This document shows, one piece after another, positions 1 to 8,619 of a stretch of 64,000 bases of DNA. The notes beneath the pieces were generated by a model that searched no databases, was not told the origin of the DNA, and saw nothing but the letters and a program-made list of their open reading frames with translations. Source of the stretch: JAFGKK01 sp964521085 (lineage in GTDB: Bacteria; Chloroflexota; Anaerolineae; Anaerolineales; RBG-16-64-43); contig CAZFPL010000013.1 of assembly GCA_964521085.1 (NCBI GenBank), positions 8,038-72,037 of the forward strand, in the 5' to 3' direction. Made by a program: the position numbers and the translations under genes. Position 1 is the first letter of the stretch, and each line of letters begins with the position of its first letter.

Positions 1-1669
1 GATGGCAGAGCAATTCCTCACCGTGGCTGGTGAGCGGGATCGCGCAGCGCGGGCAGACCACCGCCTTGCCGCAGGACCGGCACACGACGGCGGATGCCAT
101 CCCGCGGCGGTTGAGGAACAGGATGGCCTGTTCCTTCCGGCGCAGGCACTCCTCAAGCGCGGAGAAAAGCGCGCGGCTGAACATCGAACGGTTTCCCGCG
201 CGCAACTCCTGACGCATATCGACAATCTCCACCGGCGGCAGTTCGGGCGACGTCCCGGCGGGCATCTCCGCCGCCACCCTCCGGGTCAACCGCAGCAGGC
301 CGAGTTTGCCGTTTTCCGCATGATGATAGGTCACCAGATCCGGCGTGGCCGATCCGAGGACGCAGGCCGTCTGCAGCGCGCGCGCATATTCCCAAGCCGT
401 TTCGCGCGCGTGGTAATTCGGAGTGAAGCCGGATTTGTAGGATGAGTCGTGCTCCTCGTCGAGCACGATCAGGCCGATATTCGGCAGCGGCGAGAAAAGC
501 GCGCTGCGCGGACCAAGGATCACATCCACATTCCCGGCCCGGGCCCGGCGCCAAACGTCGTATCGCTCACCCGGGGAAAGCATGCTGTGCACCAAGCCAA
601 GTCTTCCCGGAAAGCGCGATCCAAACCGTTGGACCATCTGCGGGGTAAGCGCGATTTCGGGAACCAGGACGATCGCTTGACACCTGCGCTTCACGACTGC
701 CTCAGCCGCCCGCAGGTACACTTCGGTTTTCCCCGAGCCGGTGATGCCATACAGTAAAAATCGTTCGGCCCGTTTATTCTGCACCGCATCGAGGATCCGC
801 CGCAGGGCCTCTTCCTGCTCGCCGGTTAGGATCAGCGGCATGGCGGGAGGGAAGCTTTTCCCCGAAAGCGGATCGCGTAATGCCTCCTCGTACGCCAGAT
901 CCACCCAGCCCTCTTCCGCCATCCATTTCAAATCGTCGAGTTTTGCGCCGGAGGAGGCGTATACCCAATCCACGGAAAGCGGTTTCCCTTCCCCCAGCAG
1001 GGATTCCAGAACGCGCGCGCGCCGTTCGGCCGCGGCTTTGCGCGGAGCGGAAATGGAATCCATGCGGAGCACGGCAATTCTGGTTTCCGCGTCCGCGGGG
1101 GATACGGCGAGTTGGACAAGCCGGATCTTCTTCGGCCGGACCGACGGCGGGGGAAGAATGCTTCGGCGACGGAAAACGCCGGCGCGGACAAGCCGCTCCG
1201 CTTCGCGTTCCCATGCCAGCGGTCCGAGTGCCGATCGAATCTGCCCGGTGCGGAGCGGGCCGCGCTCGCCCAGGAGTTTTAAAAGCCGCTGCTGCACCAG
1301 CTTTTCCGGGCGGAATGGAATACTTGTCAATTCATACAAGGATTCCGCATGCCGGGCCAAACCCGGCGGAAGCATCGCGGAAAGGCAGGCATCCAAAGTC
1401 GCCCGATAATACCCGGCCATCCATTTCGCCAGGAACAATTGGAACGGCGTGAGAACCGGCAGCGGATCGAGAACCGATTCCACCGCGCGGGTCTCCGGAA
1501 CTTCCGGCCGGGTGACGGGCCCAAGGACGACGCCCTGCACCTTTTGGGAGCCAAAGGGAACAACGACGAGGGTACCCGGGGCCAGACCCTCCCAGCCTTC
1601 CGGCAGGTGGTAATGGAAGACCGATTTTGCAGAGGGGGCAAGGACGGCGATTTCGCAGTAGAGCGTCAT
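1..1669 (-). CDS. priA: Primosomal protein N' (PriA helicase), C-terminus cut by window edge
   Basis: Replication-restart helicase that loads the primosome at stalled forks. About 556 residues are visible; the family usually has 730-830, so the C-terminal helicase lobe lies beyond the left edge. The N-terminal DNA-binding part starts MTLYCEIAVL. The ATPase domain has Walker A GITGSGKTE near residue 304 and the DEEHD box near 402. The first zinc-binding cysteines (CRSCGKAVVCPRC) are present around residues 535-550. The ATG at 1669 overlaps the TGA of the upstream Memo-family gene (ATGA), so the two are translationally coupled. Identity is very secure. Confidence 0.96.
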   Translation of the reverse strand, partial: MTLYCEIAVLAPSAKSVFHYHLPEGWEGLAPGTLVVVPFGSQKVQGVVLGPVTRPEVPETRAVESVLDPLPVLTPFQLFLAKWMAGYYRATLDACLSAMLPPGLARHAESLYELTSIPFRPEKLVQQRLLKLLGERGPLRTGQIRSALGPLAWEREAERLVRAGVFRRRSILPPPSVRPKKIRLVQLAVSPADAETRIAVLRMDSISAPRKAAAERRARVLESLLGEGKPLSVDWVYASSGAKLDDLKWMAEEGWVDLAYEEALRDPLSGKSFPPAMPLILTGEQEEALRRILDAVQNKRAERFLLYGITGSGKTEVYLRAAEAVVKRRCQAIVLVPEIALTPQMVQRFGSRFPGRLGLVHSMLSPGERYDVWRRARAGNVDVILGPRSALFSPLPNIGLIVLDEEHDSSYKSGFTPNYHARETAWEYARALQTACVLGSATPDLVTYHHAENGKLGLLRLTRRVAAEMPAGTSPELPPVEIVDMRQELRAGNRSMFSRALFSALEECLRRKEQAILFLNRRGMASAVVCRSCGKAVVCPRCAIPLTSHGEELLCH

Positions 1670-2505
1670 TCGGGGGCGACCCGCCAGATGGCCGCCGCGC
1701 CGTAGCCGACGACGGAGGATTTATCCCCGGTGACGTCGCCGGAGTTGGCGTAGGCGACCGAGGTAACGCGGTTGGCGCCCATTGTCTTGGCGGCCCATAA
1801 AACGGCCGCAATTGCGGCCCGCCCACAGGCGAATGCGGCCTCTTCTTCCTCGGCGCGGATCACAGCCGACGGATCGAACGATTCCACGCGCCGCATCATC
1901 TCCGAATCCAATCCCCGGGCGACCGAATCCGAATAAAAATGAGAAAGGTCGCTGCTCCCGACCAGCAGCGCTTTCCTGCCTGCGAGCGCTTCCGCCAATG
2001 CATATCCGAGGGCTTCGGCTGTCGATTCACGCTGGTCGAGGATCATCACTGGAAGCAGTTGAAAATCACCCAGCACGCATTGGAGAAACGGCAGTTCGAT
2101 CTCGAGCGAATGTTCACGGTCATTGCGGAGCGGGTACAGCAGCAGGCCGGACCGTTTTTCCATGGCGACGTTCAGGGAGCGCACGGCCGCCTGATCCACC
2201 GGGATTATTCCAAGGGGCGTCTGATAGGCCTCATGGCCGCAGGTCACCACCGGCGCCGGAGCCATACTGTGCATCGGCGAAACGACGGCGACGATCTCCG
2301 GATTCAATCCACGCATCAGGCTGAACGCGCTTCCGGCGACCGAACCGGAATAGCGGTGGCCGGCATGCGGAACGATCACCCCGACAAGCTCGCCGCGGGG
2401 CTTCTCCACCGGCGGGGGTTTTAAGAATCCATCCAATTGTTTGGTCAGCGCGTCTCGATTTCCGGAGTACCAAGTTCCTGCAATGGGAGAGGGTCTGATA
2501 TCCAC
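1666..2505 (-). CDS. amrB: Memo-family protein (AmmeMemoRadiSam system protein B)
   Basis: A 279-residue protein of the Memo/AmrB family, which adopts an extradiol-dioxygenase-like fold; its bacterial biochemical role is not established. Family hallmarks are the N-terminal RPSPIAGTWY segment, the HAGHRYSG segment with a putative metal-ligand histidine, and HSLEIELPF. The start is a GTG at 2505 behind a GAGGA ribosome-binding site. The usual partners, AMMECR1 and a radical SAM protein, are not in the window. It sits in the middle of a three-gene minus-strand operon with a small membrane protein upstream and priA downstream. Such Memo-priA neighbourhoods suggest co-transcription rather than a shared function. 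Confidence 0.9.
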   Translation of the reverse strand: MDIRPSPIAGTWYSGNRDALTKQLDGFLKPPPVEKPRGELVGVIVPHAGHRYSGSVAGSAFSLMRGLNPEIVAVVSPMHSMAPAPVVTCGHEAYQTPLGIIPVDQAAVRSLNVAMEKRSGLLLYPLRNDREHSLEIELPFLQCVLGDFQLLPVMILDQRESTAEALGYALAEALAGRKALLVGSSDLSHFYSDSVARGLDSEMMRRVESFDPSAVIRAEEEEAAFACGRAAIAAVLWAAKTMGANRVTSVAYANSGDVTGDKSSVVGYGAAAIWRVAPE

Positions 2506-2547
2506 GGGGAAATCCTCGAGAATCTTATCCGGGGAGATGCCTGCGAT

Positions 2548-2748
2548 TTAGAAAGGAAGCGCGATTTTTTGAAACAGGAACAGACAAGCAAAACAAATAA
2601 CGCAGACATCCATGAACAAAAAGATCGACAGCATCAAGCGCTGTTCCGGGGCGAGCAGACTCACCACGCGTTGCAAACGAAGCCGAATCGGCACAGTTAC
2701 CTTACGCGGTTCCTCCCCGGAATAGAACGGCGAATGGGATTCTTCCAT
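2548..2748 (-). CDS. Small hypothetical membrane protein (66 aa)
   Basis: A short gene I do not recognise by family. The ATG at 2748 is preceded by a strong GGAGGAGG ribosome-binding site at 7-base spacing, which argues that it is translated. The first half is basic and polar; residues about 39-62 form one hydrophobic segment (LSIFLFMDVCVICFACLFLF), so it is probably a single-pass membrane protein. It is the first gene of the operon with the Memo-family gene and priA (42-base gap) and lies directly behind a good promoter. Confidence 0.6.
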   Translation of the reverse strand: MEESHSPFYSGEEPRKVTVPIRLRLQRVVSLLAPEQRLMLSIFLFMDVCVICFACLFLFQKIALPF

Positions 2749-2774
2749 GCCGATACCTCCTCCAGCGCACTTGT

Positions 2775-2803
2775 ATTGTACTCAAGAGATGATTATGACA
2801 CAA
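2775..2803 (-). promoter_or_regulatory. Sigma-70-type promoter for the small protein-Memo-priA operon
   Basis: Read on the minus strand: -35 TTGTGT at 2803-2798, a 17-base spacer, and -10 TACAAT at 2780-2775. The predicted start point is about 20 bases before the ribosome-binding site of the small membrane protein. Confidence 0.6.
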
Positions 2804-2827
2804 AGGGTCCGAATAACACCTTCAAAT

Positions 2828-2857
2828 TTGACTTCGCATATCCTTATATGCTAGAAT
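2828..2857 (+). promoter_or_regulatory. Sigma-70-type promoter for the DUF177 gene
   Basis: -35 TTGACT at 2828-2833, 18-base spacer, -10 TAGAAT at 2852-2857, about 28 bases before the GTG start at 2892. It is divergent from the promoter at 2775-2803, so this 150-base stretch controls both operons. Confidence 0.55.
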
Positions 2858-2891
2858 GAAAAAAGCCTTGGTTTGATGCGGTTTTTCCCAA

Positions 2892-3620
2892 GTGCATACT
2901 CATTATCGCCCGCTTCGACTGAACGTTGGTTTCCTCCTCAGCCAGTCGGCAGGATACGGCCGACAATTTGACTTCCGGGAAACAAAGCTGAATTTGGGGG
3001 GAGATTTCCAGGTCGAAGAATTCTCCGGCCGCATTCTGCTTAACCGGACGCCGCAAGGAATTGTGGCGAAAGGCGATTTCTCGGCCCAACTCCCCGCCGA
3101 ATGCGCCCGCTGTCTGAAACCGTTCGCCGCCCCCGTCTCCATTCATCTGGAAGATTTATTCGTCTATCCCCCGCAAAACGCAACCGATCCGCTTCTGGCA
3201 GTGGGGGAAGACGCGCATTTGAACCTTGAACCCCTTCTGCGTGAATATGTCCTGATCAACCAGCCCACCCGTCCGCTGTGCCGGGCGGATTGCAAAGGAT
3301 TGTGCGCGGTCTGCGGCAACGACCTCAACGACAGCGAGTGCCACCATCCGGCCGAAGAACCGCCGGGATTGCTGCCGGAGGGGTTGGTTGTGCGCACCGA
3401 GAGCAAGAAGGAAAAAATCCCTGCCGAAAAAGGACCCCAAAAACAGGCAGCCCAAACGGCGCCTGTCCAAATCCGAAAAGCAACCTCCGCGAAAAAGAAG
3501 CCGCCGGAGAAAAAAACCGCGCTCAAGGCGCCGCGGAAAAAAGCGCCGGGAGGGAAAAAGGCCTCCGCCGGAAAGAAAACCGCCTCCGGTGGAAAGAAAA
3601 AATCATCCACAAAGAAATAG
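2892..3620 (+). CDS. DUF177/YceD-family protein with Lys-rich C-terminal tail
   Basis: Member of the YceD/DUF177 family, linked in other bacteria to 23S rRNA accumulation. The N-terminal 170 residues carry the family pattern: LRLNVGFLL start, an AECARCLKPF cysteine pair and a second CKGLCAVCG set that may bind metal. The start is a GTG at 2892; no in-frame ATG lies near the conserved N-terminus. Residues about 175-242 form a low-complexity tail of Lys, Ala, Pro and Gly repeats (KKAPGGKKASAGKKTASGG) like histone H1, unusual for the family. The ribosomal protein L32 gene, the usual downstream partner, is absent; a sigma factor gene follows instead. Confidence 0.85.
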   Translation: MHTHYRPLRLNVGFLLSQSAGYGRQFDFRETKLNLGGDFQVEEFSGRILLNRTPQGIVAKGDFSAQLPAECARCLKPFAAPVSIHLEDLFVYPPQNATDPLLAVGEDAHLNLEPLLREYVLINQPTRPLCRADCKGLCAVCGNDLNDSECHHPAEEPPGLLPEGLVVRTESKKEKIPAEKGPQKQAAQTAPVQIRKATSAKKKPPEKKTALKAPRKKAPGGKKASAGKKTASGGKKKSSTKK

Positions 3621-3638
3621 GCAGAAACGCAGACCGTA

Positions 3639-3662
3639 CCAAAACCCCGGCGTGGGTTTTGG
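3639..3662 (+). terminator. Stem-loop after the DUF177 gene, possible weak terminator
   Basis: Perfect 9-bp inverted repeat CCAAAACCC / GGGTTTTGG with a 6-base loop, 18 bases after the DUF177 stop codon. No T tract follows, so termination is uncertain; it may be only an RNA 3' hairpin. Confidence 0.3.
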
Positions 3663-3825
3663 CACCCGGGCATCTTCCCCGGGAAGGATCTTCCTCTCCC
3701 GGCGAAGCCCTTGAGACTGAACTCGTACTCGGGCGTGAAGGCATCGTTCCCATCATTCCAGCCTACCGGAGAAACGAAAGCCGTCCTGCCCCCATGCACG
3801 ACCTTCCTTTCATGGAGAGAACCGC

Positions 3826-5001
3826 ATGGAGCGTGATTGGCGAAACCGAGAACAAGTTACAGATCTACTGGAACAAGCGGAGTTCCAGGGGTACATCACC
3901 ACCGACGACATCCTAGAGGCGTTTCCAAACGCCGCCAAACGGGCGGGAGAATATCACCGCGTGCTGGCCTTTCTCCACAGCGCCGGCGTTGAGGTATGTG
4001 AAAGCGACCTGCCAAAAGAAATCCATCCCACTCCGCGGCGCGCCGGCGCCAGCAAAGAAAGCGACCTGGCGCGGATTTCCATCGAAGACACGGTGGGGTT
4101 GTATCTCAAAGAAATGTCGCGGGTCCCCCTGTTATCCACCCAGGAGGAGGTCGCGCTGGCGCGCCGGATCGAGCAGGGCCGGGAAGCCACCCTGCGCCTG
4201 CACGCGATGCGCAAGAACCACGAAGCCTCTCCTCCGACGGCACAAAAACGCACCCAATTGGAAGCACTCATCCTCGACGGCCTGGCCGCGCGGGAGCATT
4301 TAATCAAAGCCAATACCCGCCTGGTGGTGAGCGTCGCCAAGCGCTACATGGGGCGCGGTGTTCATTTCCTGGACCTGATCCAGGAAGGCAACCTTGGGCT
4401 GATGAAGGCCGTGGAAAAATTCGATTATCACCGCGGCTTCCGGTTTTCCACCTACGCCACGTGGTGGATCCGGCAAACCATCTCGCGTGCGATCGCCGAC
4501 CAAAGCCGGACGATCCGGGTTCCCGTGCACATGACCGACCGCATCCAGCGGTTGTACCGCACGGCGCACGATATCGAGCAGCGCACCGGACGCAAAGCCA
4601 CCTCGGAGGAAATCGGCCAGATCATGGGCCTGGATGAACGAAAGGTGGATTGGATGCTGCAGGTATCCTGGCGCCCCGTCTCGCTCGAGAATCCGGTCGG
4701 CGACGAGGATGAGGAGATGATCACCTTCGTGGAGGACACCCTCACCCCCTCGCCCACCGAAAGCGCAAGCGAACAACTCCTGCGCGAGAAAGTGGAAGAA
4801 GTGCTCGGGACGCTCAGCCCGCGCGAAGCCCGGGTCTTGCGGATGCGGTTTGGCTTGTGCGGCGAACGGCCGTATACGCTTGAGGAAGTGGGGCAGAAGT
4901 TCGGGCTGACGCGCGAGCGAATCCGCCAGATCGAAGGCCGCGCGCTGCGGCGCCTGCGCCATCCCCGCCGGGCCCGGCAACTGCAGGAATACGCGCAGTA
5001 G
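3826..5001 (+). CDS. rpoD: RNA polymerase sigma factor, RpoD/SigA type
   Basis: A 391-residue sigma-70 factor. Residues 1-60 resemble a short region 1.1. Region 1.2 follows at about 85-120 (DTVGLYLKEMSRVPLLS). Regions 2.1-2.4 are at about 165-235, with the core-binding LIQEGNLGLMKAVEKFDY, RFSTYATWWIRQTI for -10 melting and recognition, and DQSRTIRVPVHM. Region 3 is at 240-300. Region 4.2, with TLEEVGQKFGLTRERIRQIE, reads the -35 box. The full set of regions fits a primary or group 2 sigma factor. The ATG is preceded by GGAGAG. The last 40 bases of the gene recur, 34 of 40 identical, 1.35 kb downstream at 6350-6389. Confidence 0.95.
   Translation: MERDWRNREQVTDLLEQAEFQGYITTDDILEAFPNAAKRAGEYHRVLAFLHSAGVEVCESDLPKEIHPTPRRAGASKESDLARISIEDTVGLYLKEMSRVPLLSTQEEVALARRIEQGREATLRLHAMRKNHEASPPTAQKRTQLEALILDGLAAREHLIKANTRLVVSVAKRYMGRGVHFLDLIQEGNLGLMKAVEKFDYHRGFRFSTYATWWIRQTISRAIADQSRTIRVPVHMTDRIQRLYRTAHDIEQRTGRKATSEEIGQIMGLDERKVDWMLQVSWRPVSLENPVGDEDEEMITFVEDTLTPSPTESASEQLLREKVEEVLGTLSPREARVLRMRFGLCGERPYTLEEVGQKFGLTRERIRQIEGRALRRLRHPRRARQLQEYAQ
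4962..5001 (+). repeat. Left copy of a 40-bp direct repeat (3' end of the sigma gene)
   Basis: The final 40 bp of the sigma factor gene, including its TAG stop. It matches 6350-6389 at 34 of 40 ungapped positions, both copies ending in GCGCAGTA plus a purine. The lipoprotein gene lies between the copies, an arrangement like the flanks of an element inserted at a gene's 3' end. Confidence 0.6.
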
Positions 5002-5092
5002 AATCCATTGTTCGGTGGAATGGTCGGCTGACCGATTGTATTCTTATTTATCCCGCCTTCGCGGGATTAGAATACCCCGCAGCTTGCTGCGC

Positions 5093-5148
5093 AGTTCTTG
5101 GGGGTTGCGCTCTGTGATACCGCGCGGCTTGCCGCGCGGTCGTTCATT
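5093..5148. repeat. 56-bp palindromic intergenic repeat, copy A
   Basis: Contains the hairpin CCGCGCGGCTTGCCGCGCGG. The whole 56 bp reappears in inverted orientation at 63945-64000 with 51 of 56 identical positions. Another hairpin (TCCCGCCTTCGCGGGA) and the motif AATACCCCGC lie just upstream, around 5051-5080. The dispersed copies suggest a REP-like family. Confidence 0.7.
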
Positions 5149-5255
5149 CGCTGGACAATGATTTTCAGGTACAGTCGTTAGTGGAATCACCCTTTTGGCG
5201 GAACAACACAAAGCGCACTGGCCAAATCCGTCTTTATTTTAAAAGGAGAATGACC

Positions 5256-6179
5256 ATGCATGGACTGCCTCGTTTCACACTCACTGTGCTGCTAATCATA
5301 ATAATGACCGGGTGTGCAACACCAACACAAATCATCCCAACCCCAACGGCCATACAGCCATCCCCGACCGCCGCTCAGCCACCGACGGAGCCAGCTTTTA
5401 CTAACAAACTCATATACGACACCCCCGGGATGTATAAGGTCATTGTCGAAACAGTCCATTATCCAACCATAAATGGAAAAACCGAAACACTTCCCATGGA
5501 TATCTTCTATCCGCCGGATCGACGGCCCGACGAGCTTCTCCCCGCTGTTATTCTGGCGAATGGTTTTCCATACAGTCCGGAAATTGGCAGGAGAACTTTC
5601 AAGTGGTATCCGTCTTGGGGACGCTTGATCGCGTCCTCGGGACTGATCGCAGTGGCCTATGACACCCAAAATGCGGGTGATTTGGAAGCCGTCATCGGAT
5701 ACATGCAGCAGGAGGGTGCCGACCTGGGTATAGACGGAAGCAGATTGGGCTTCTTTTCAACGTCTTCCCATGGCGGGTTGGCGAGCTCGTTCGCATTCCA
5801 GGAGGACAGAGAATATCTGAAATTCGCCGTGTTTTACTACGCGTATATATTGACACCGGATAATTTTTATCGCGATGCGTTTAACAGGGGCTGTGCTTCA
5901 TATGGTTGTCTTGGCGACGAATTGCCGGACGTCAAGCAGCTCCGAACCGACCTTCCGGTGCTTGTGGTGAGATGTGGAAAGGATGCTTACGATAATAGAG
6001 AAGTTATAGACCATTTTACTCAGCTTGCCACGGAGGCGGGAGTTCCATTAACTCTGATCAATTTCGATGAGGGCGGCCACGGATTCGATTTGAGCATCGC
6101 CATGTCAGAAGATTACACAAACAAGGCGATCGGGATTATCAAGCAGACACTGGAATTCATGAAGACACACGCATCATAA
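5256..6179 (+). CDS. Secreted lipoprotein, alpha/beta-hydrolase fold
   Basis: A 307-residue lipoprotein probably anchored outside the cytoplasmic membrane. The ATG at 5256 is chosen because AAGGAG lies 7 bases upstream; the in-frame ATG at 5250 is too close to it. The signal peptide ends in the lipobox IMTGC, followed by a Thr/Pro linker (PTPTAIQPSPTA). The catalytic domain starts near residue 70. It shows a nucleophile-elbow-like TSSHGG, an acidic residue in RCGKDAYD and a late histidine in EGGHGFD, fitting a dienelactone-hydrolase-like Ser-Asp-His triad. The substrate cannot be told. By eye it is AT-richer than its neighbours and lies between two copies of the sigma gene tail, both hints of acquisition. 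Confidence 0.75.
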   Translation: MHGLPRFTLTVLLIIIMTGCATPTQIIPTPTAIQPSPTAAQPPTEPAFTNKLIYDTPGMYKVIVETVHYPTINGKTETLPMDIFYPPDRRPDELLPAVILANGFPYSPEIGRRTFKWYPSWGRLIASSGLIAVAYDTQNAGDLEAVIGYMQQEGADLGIDGSRLGFFSTSSHGGLASSFAFQEDREYLKFAVFYYAYILTPDNFYRDAFNRGCASYGCLGDELPDVKQLRTDLPVLVVRCGKDAYDNREVIDHFTQLATEAGVPLTLINFDEGGHGFDLSIAMSEDYTNKAIGIIKQTLEFMKTHAS

Positions 6180-6349
6180 CCTCGATATATTGCTCCGCCA
6201 GTCCAACGTCGGCTCCAGCGGATCACGGCTGCACCGATCGAAATCGCAATGCAATGTATCGTGAGATGCGCTGATCGGTAGGGGGTCTCTCCGGGCCCGC
6301 CGCTGCCGTTGATCCATACCGTTCGGCACCGTTGTTTCTCCGAGGACGG

Positions 6350-6389
6350 TCCCCATCGCGCCCGGCAACGACAGGAATACGCGCAGTAA
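6350..6389 (+). repeat. Right copy of the sigma-gene tail (40-bp direct repeat)
   Basis: Matches the last 40 bp of the sigma factor gene (4962-5001) at 34 of 40 positions and can still be read as the sigma C-terminus ending QEYAQ-stop. No coding sequence leads into it here. The strong terminator at 6408 follows it 18 bases later, suggesting that this copy is the original gene end. Confidence 0.6.
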
Positions 6390-6407
6390 ACCATCCCTCA
6401 CCCCTGA

Positions 6408-6441
6408 CCCTCTCCCAGCAAATGCTGGGAGAGGGTTTTTT
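6408..6441 (+). terminator. Strong intrinsic terminator
   Basis: Perfect 12-bp stem CCCTCTCCCAGC / GCTGGGAGAGGG with an AAAT loop, followed by six T residues (6436-6441). It ends the transcript that covers the sigma factor and lipoprotein genes. Confidence 0.9.
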
Positions 6442-6615
6442 CGCCTTGGCTCACTTTTAAATAGCCGAAACCCCCGGCCTGACCCAGCCGGGGCGGGCCG
6501 CCCGCGAGCAATTTGCGCTTGAAGGTCCGGATGAGAGTCTGCAATTTTTGTTTTTTCCCTGCGGATGATATACTCCGCAAATTCCAGGCGGGTTTTACCC
6601 TGCGGAGAAACTTCG

Positions 6616-8391
6616 ATGAAAAACGTGCTCGTCGCCGTCGCATGGCCTTACGCCAACGCCGATATCCATGTGGGCAACCTCACCGGCTCGTATCTGCCGG
6701 CGGATATTTTCGCGCGCTATCACCGCCTGAAGGGCAACCGGGTGCTGATGGTTTCCGGAACCGACTCGCACGGGACGCCGATCACAGTCCGCGCCGACGC
6801 GGAACATACGACCCCGGAAAAAATCTACCAGCGCTATCATAACCGGTTCATAGATCTCTTCCAGAAAACAGGCCTAACCTACGACCTCTACACCAGCACG
6901 CACACCGAGAATCATTTCCGCGCGGCGCAGGATTTTTTCCGGACATTGCAAACCAACGGGTACCTCTACCGCGAAAAACAATCGGTGATGTATTCCGAAA
7001 AGGAGAAGCGCTTCCTCCCGGACCGATACGTGGAGGGCGAATGCTACATCTGCCATTACCCGAACGCCCGCGGCGACCAGTGCGACCAGTGCGGCAACCT
7101 GCTTGACGCCGCGCAGCTTATAAATCCGCGCAGCCGCACCGACGGTTCCACCCCGGTCATCCGCGAAACCGAGCATTTCTTCCTGGATCTGGCAAAACTT
7201 TCCCCGGCGATCGAGAAATTCCTCTCCTCCGGGAAGGAACATTGGCGCCCGAACGTATTGCGTTTCGCACGCAACATGATCGGGGAAGGAGTGCATGGAC
7301 GGCCGATCACCCGCGACCTGGATTGGGGGATTCCGTTGCCCGAATCCGGATGGGAGGAGAAGCGCCTCTATGTTTGGTTCGAGGCGGTCATCGGTTATTT
7401 CTCCGCCTCGATCGAATGGGCCAAGAGCCGCGGCGAACCCGAATCGTGGAAGGATTGGTGGTACGACCCGGAAGCGCTGACCTATTATTTCATCGGGAAG
7501 GACAACATTCCCTTCCACGCCGTGATCTGGCCGGCGCAGTTGCTTGGCGCGTCGCGCCTGTACGCCGGGGAAAAGGACGGCACGATCAATCTGCCCACGG
7601 ACGTGCCCGCCAACGAGTTCATGAACCTGGAAGGGAAAAAGATCAGCGGCTCGCGCAACTGGGCGGTCTGGGGGTTGGATGCGGTCGAGCGCTACGGCCC
7701 GGATCCCATCCGCTACTATCTGACCGTCAATATGCCCGAATCGCGCGATACCGATTGGGATTGGGCGGATTTTCTACGCCGCAACAATGACGAACTGGTG
7801 GCCACTTGGGGCAACCTGGCCAACCGCGTACTCACCTTCGCGTACCGCAATTGGGACGGGCGCGTGCCGGATCCGGGCGAACTACGCGCGGAGGATAACG
7901 AGCTACTGGCCAAAGCCGATCAGGCCTTCACAACCGTAGGCTCCTTATTCGAAGCGGTGCAATTGCGCGCGGCCCTCGGCGATGCGATGGGGCTGGCAGG
8001 GGAGGCCAACCGCTACCTTGACCAGCAGGCGCCCTGGTTCCAGATTAAAACGGATCCTGCGGCGGCAGCGAAAACCATTTTCACCGCCCTGCGCGTCATT
8101 GATTCGCTGAAGACCCTCCTCGCGCCGGTGATCCCATTTTCTTCGGAAGAACTTCAGGCCGGTTTTGGCTATTCCGGACGCCTTTTCGGTCCGCAGAAGA
8201 TCGAAGACCGCTCGGATTCCCTCGGATCACGCCCCGTCCTGACCTACGATCCGACCGGCGCGGTCGGGAAGTGGGAACCAAGCCGTCTGGAACCCGGGCG
8301 GCCGCTTGCCGAACCGAAACCGCTTTACCGCAAACTCCTGCCGGAGATCGTCGCGCAGGAACGCGCCCGGATGGGAAAACCCTCGGCCTGA
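6616..8391 (+). CDS. metG: Methionyl-tRNA synthetase
   Basis: Charges tRNA-Met with methionine; class I synthetase of 591 residues. The start at 6616 (MKNVLVAVAWPYANADIHVGN) is favoured over an upstream in-frame ATG at 6565 because it follows GCGGAGA at 7-base spacing and matches the usual N-terminus. The HIGH motif appears as HVGN near residue 20. A four-cysteine zinc knuckle (CYIC ... CDQC) lies near 142-160. The KMSKS loop is KISGS near 341, a common variant in this enzyme. The anticodon-binding helical domain occupies about 400-540. There is no C-terminal EMAP-like tRNA-binding domain. A TATACT box lies at 6569-6574. Confidence 0.96.
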   Translation: MKNVLVAVAWPYANADIHVGNLTGSYLPADIFARYHRLKGNRVLMVSGTDSHGTPITVRADAEHTTPEKIYQRYHNRFIDLFQKTGLTYDLYTSTHTENHFRAAQDFFRTLQTNGYLYREKQSVMYSEKEKRFLPDRYVEGECYICHYPNARGDQCDQCGNLLDAAQLINPRSRTDGSTPVIRETEHFFLDLAKLSPAIEKFLSSGKEHWRPNVLRFARNMIGEGVHGRPITRDLDWGIPLPESGWEEKRLYVWFEAVIGYFSASIEWAKSRGEPESWKDWWYDPEALTYYFIGKDNIPFHAVIWPAQLLGASRLYAGEKDGTINLPTDVPANEFMNLEGKKISGSRNWAVWGLDAVERYGPDPIRYYLTVNMPESRDTDWDWADFLRRNNDELVATWGNLANRVLTFAYRNWDGRVPDPGELRAEDNELLAKADQAFTTVGSLFEAVQLRAALGDAMGLAGEANRYLDQQAPWFQIKTDPAAAAKTIFTALRVIDSLKTLLAPVIPFSSEELQAGFGYSGRLFGPQKIEDRSDSLGSRPVLTYDPTGAVGKWEPSRLEPGRPLAEPKPLYRKLLPEIVAQERARMGKPSA

Positions 8392-8606
8392 TCCGATGCG
8401 CTGACTTAACGCGCCATCTGTGGAATACCCGATACCCTGGAAGGGATTCTTTCTTAACGGCCCGGGACGGTCTATTCTCGGCCGGAGGACTCCCCGGCCT
8501 TGCCGGCCCGGATGCCGCGCCGCCGGTCGGGCAATCCGGAAAGACCGCGAGTGATGGAACTTCGTCCCGGCGATCTTCTATCGAAAATCCCCTTGTCGAC
8601 ACGGCG

Positions 8607-8612
8607 TATAAT
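8607..8612 (+). promoter_or_regulatory. -10 box TATAAT placed for a leaderless RNase D transcript
   Basis: A perfect TATAAT ends only 7 bases before the ATG at 8620, and no ribosome-binding site is present. Transcription would start at or next to the ATG. No convincing -35 box is seen. Confidence 0.5.
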
Positions 8613-8619
8613 AGCCGCC

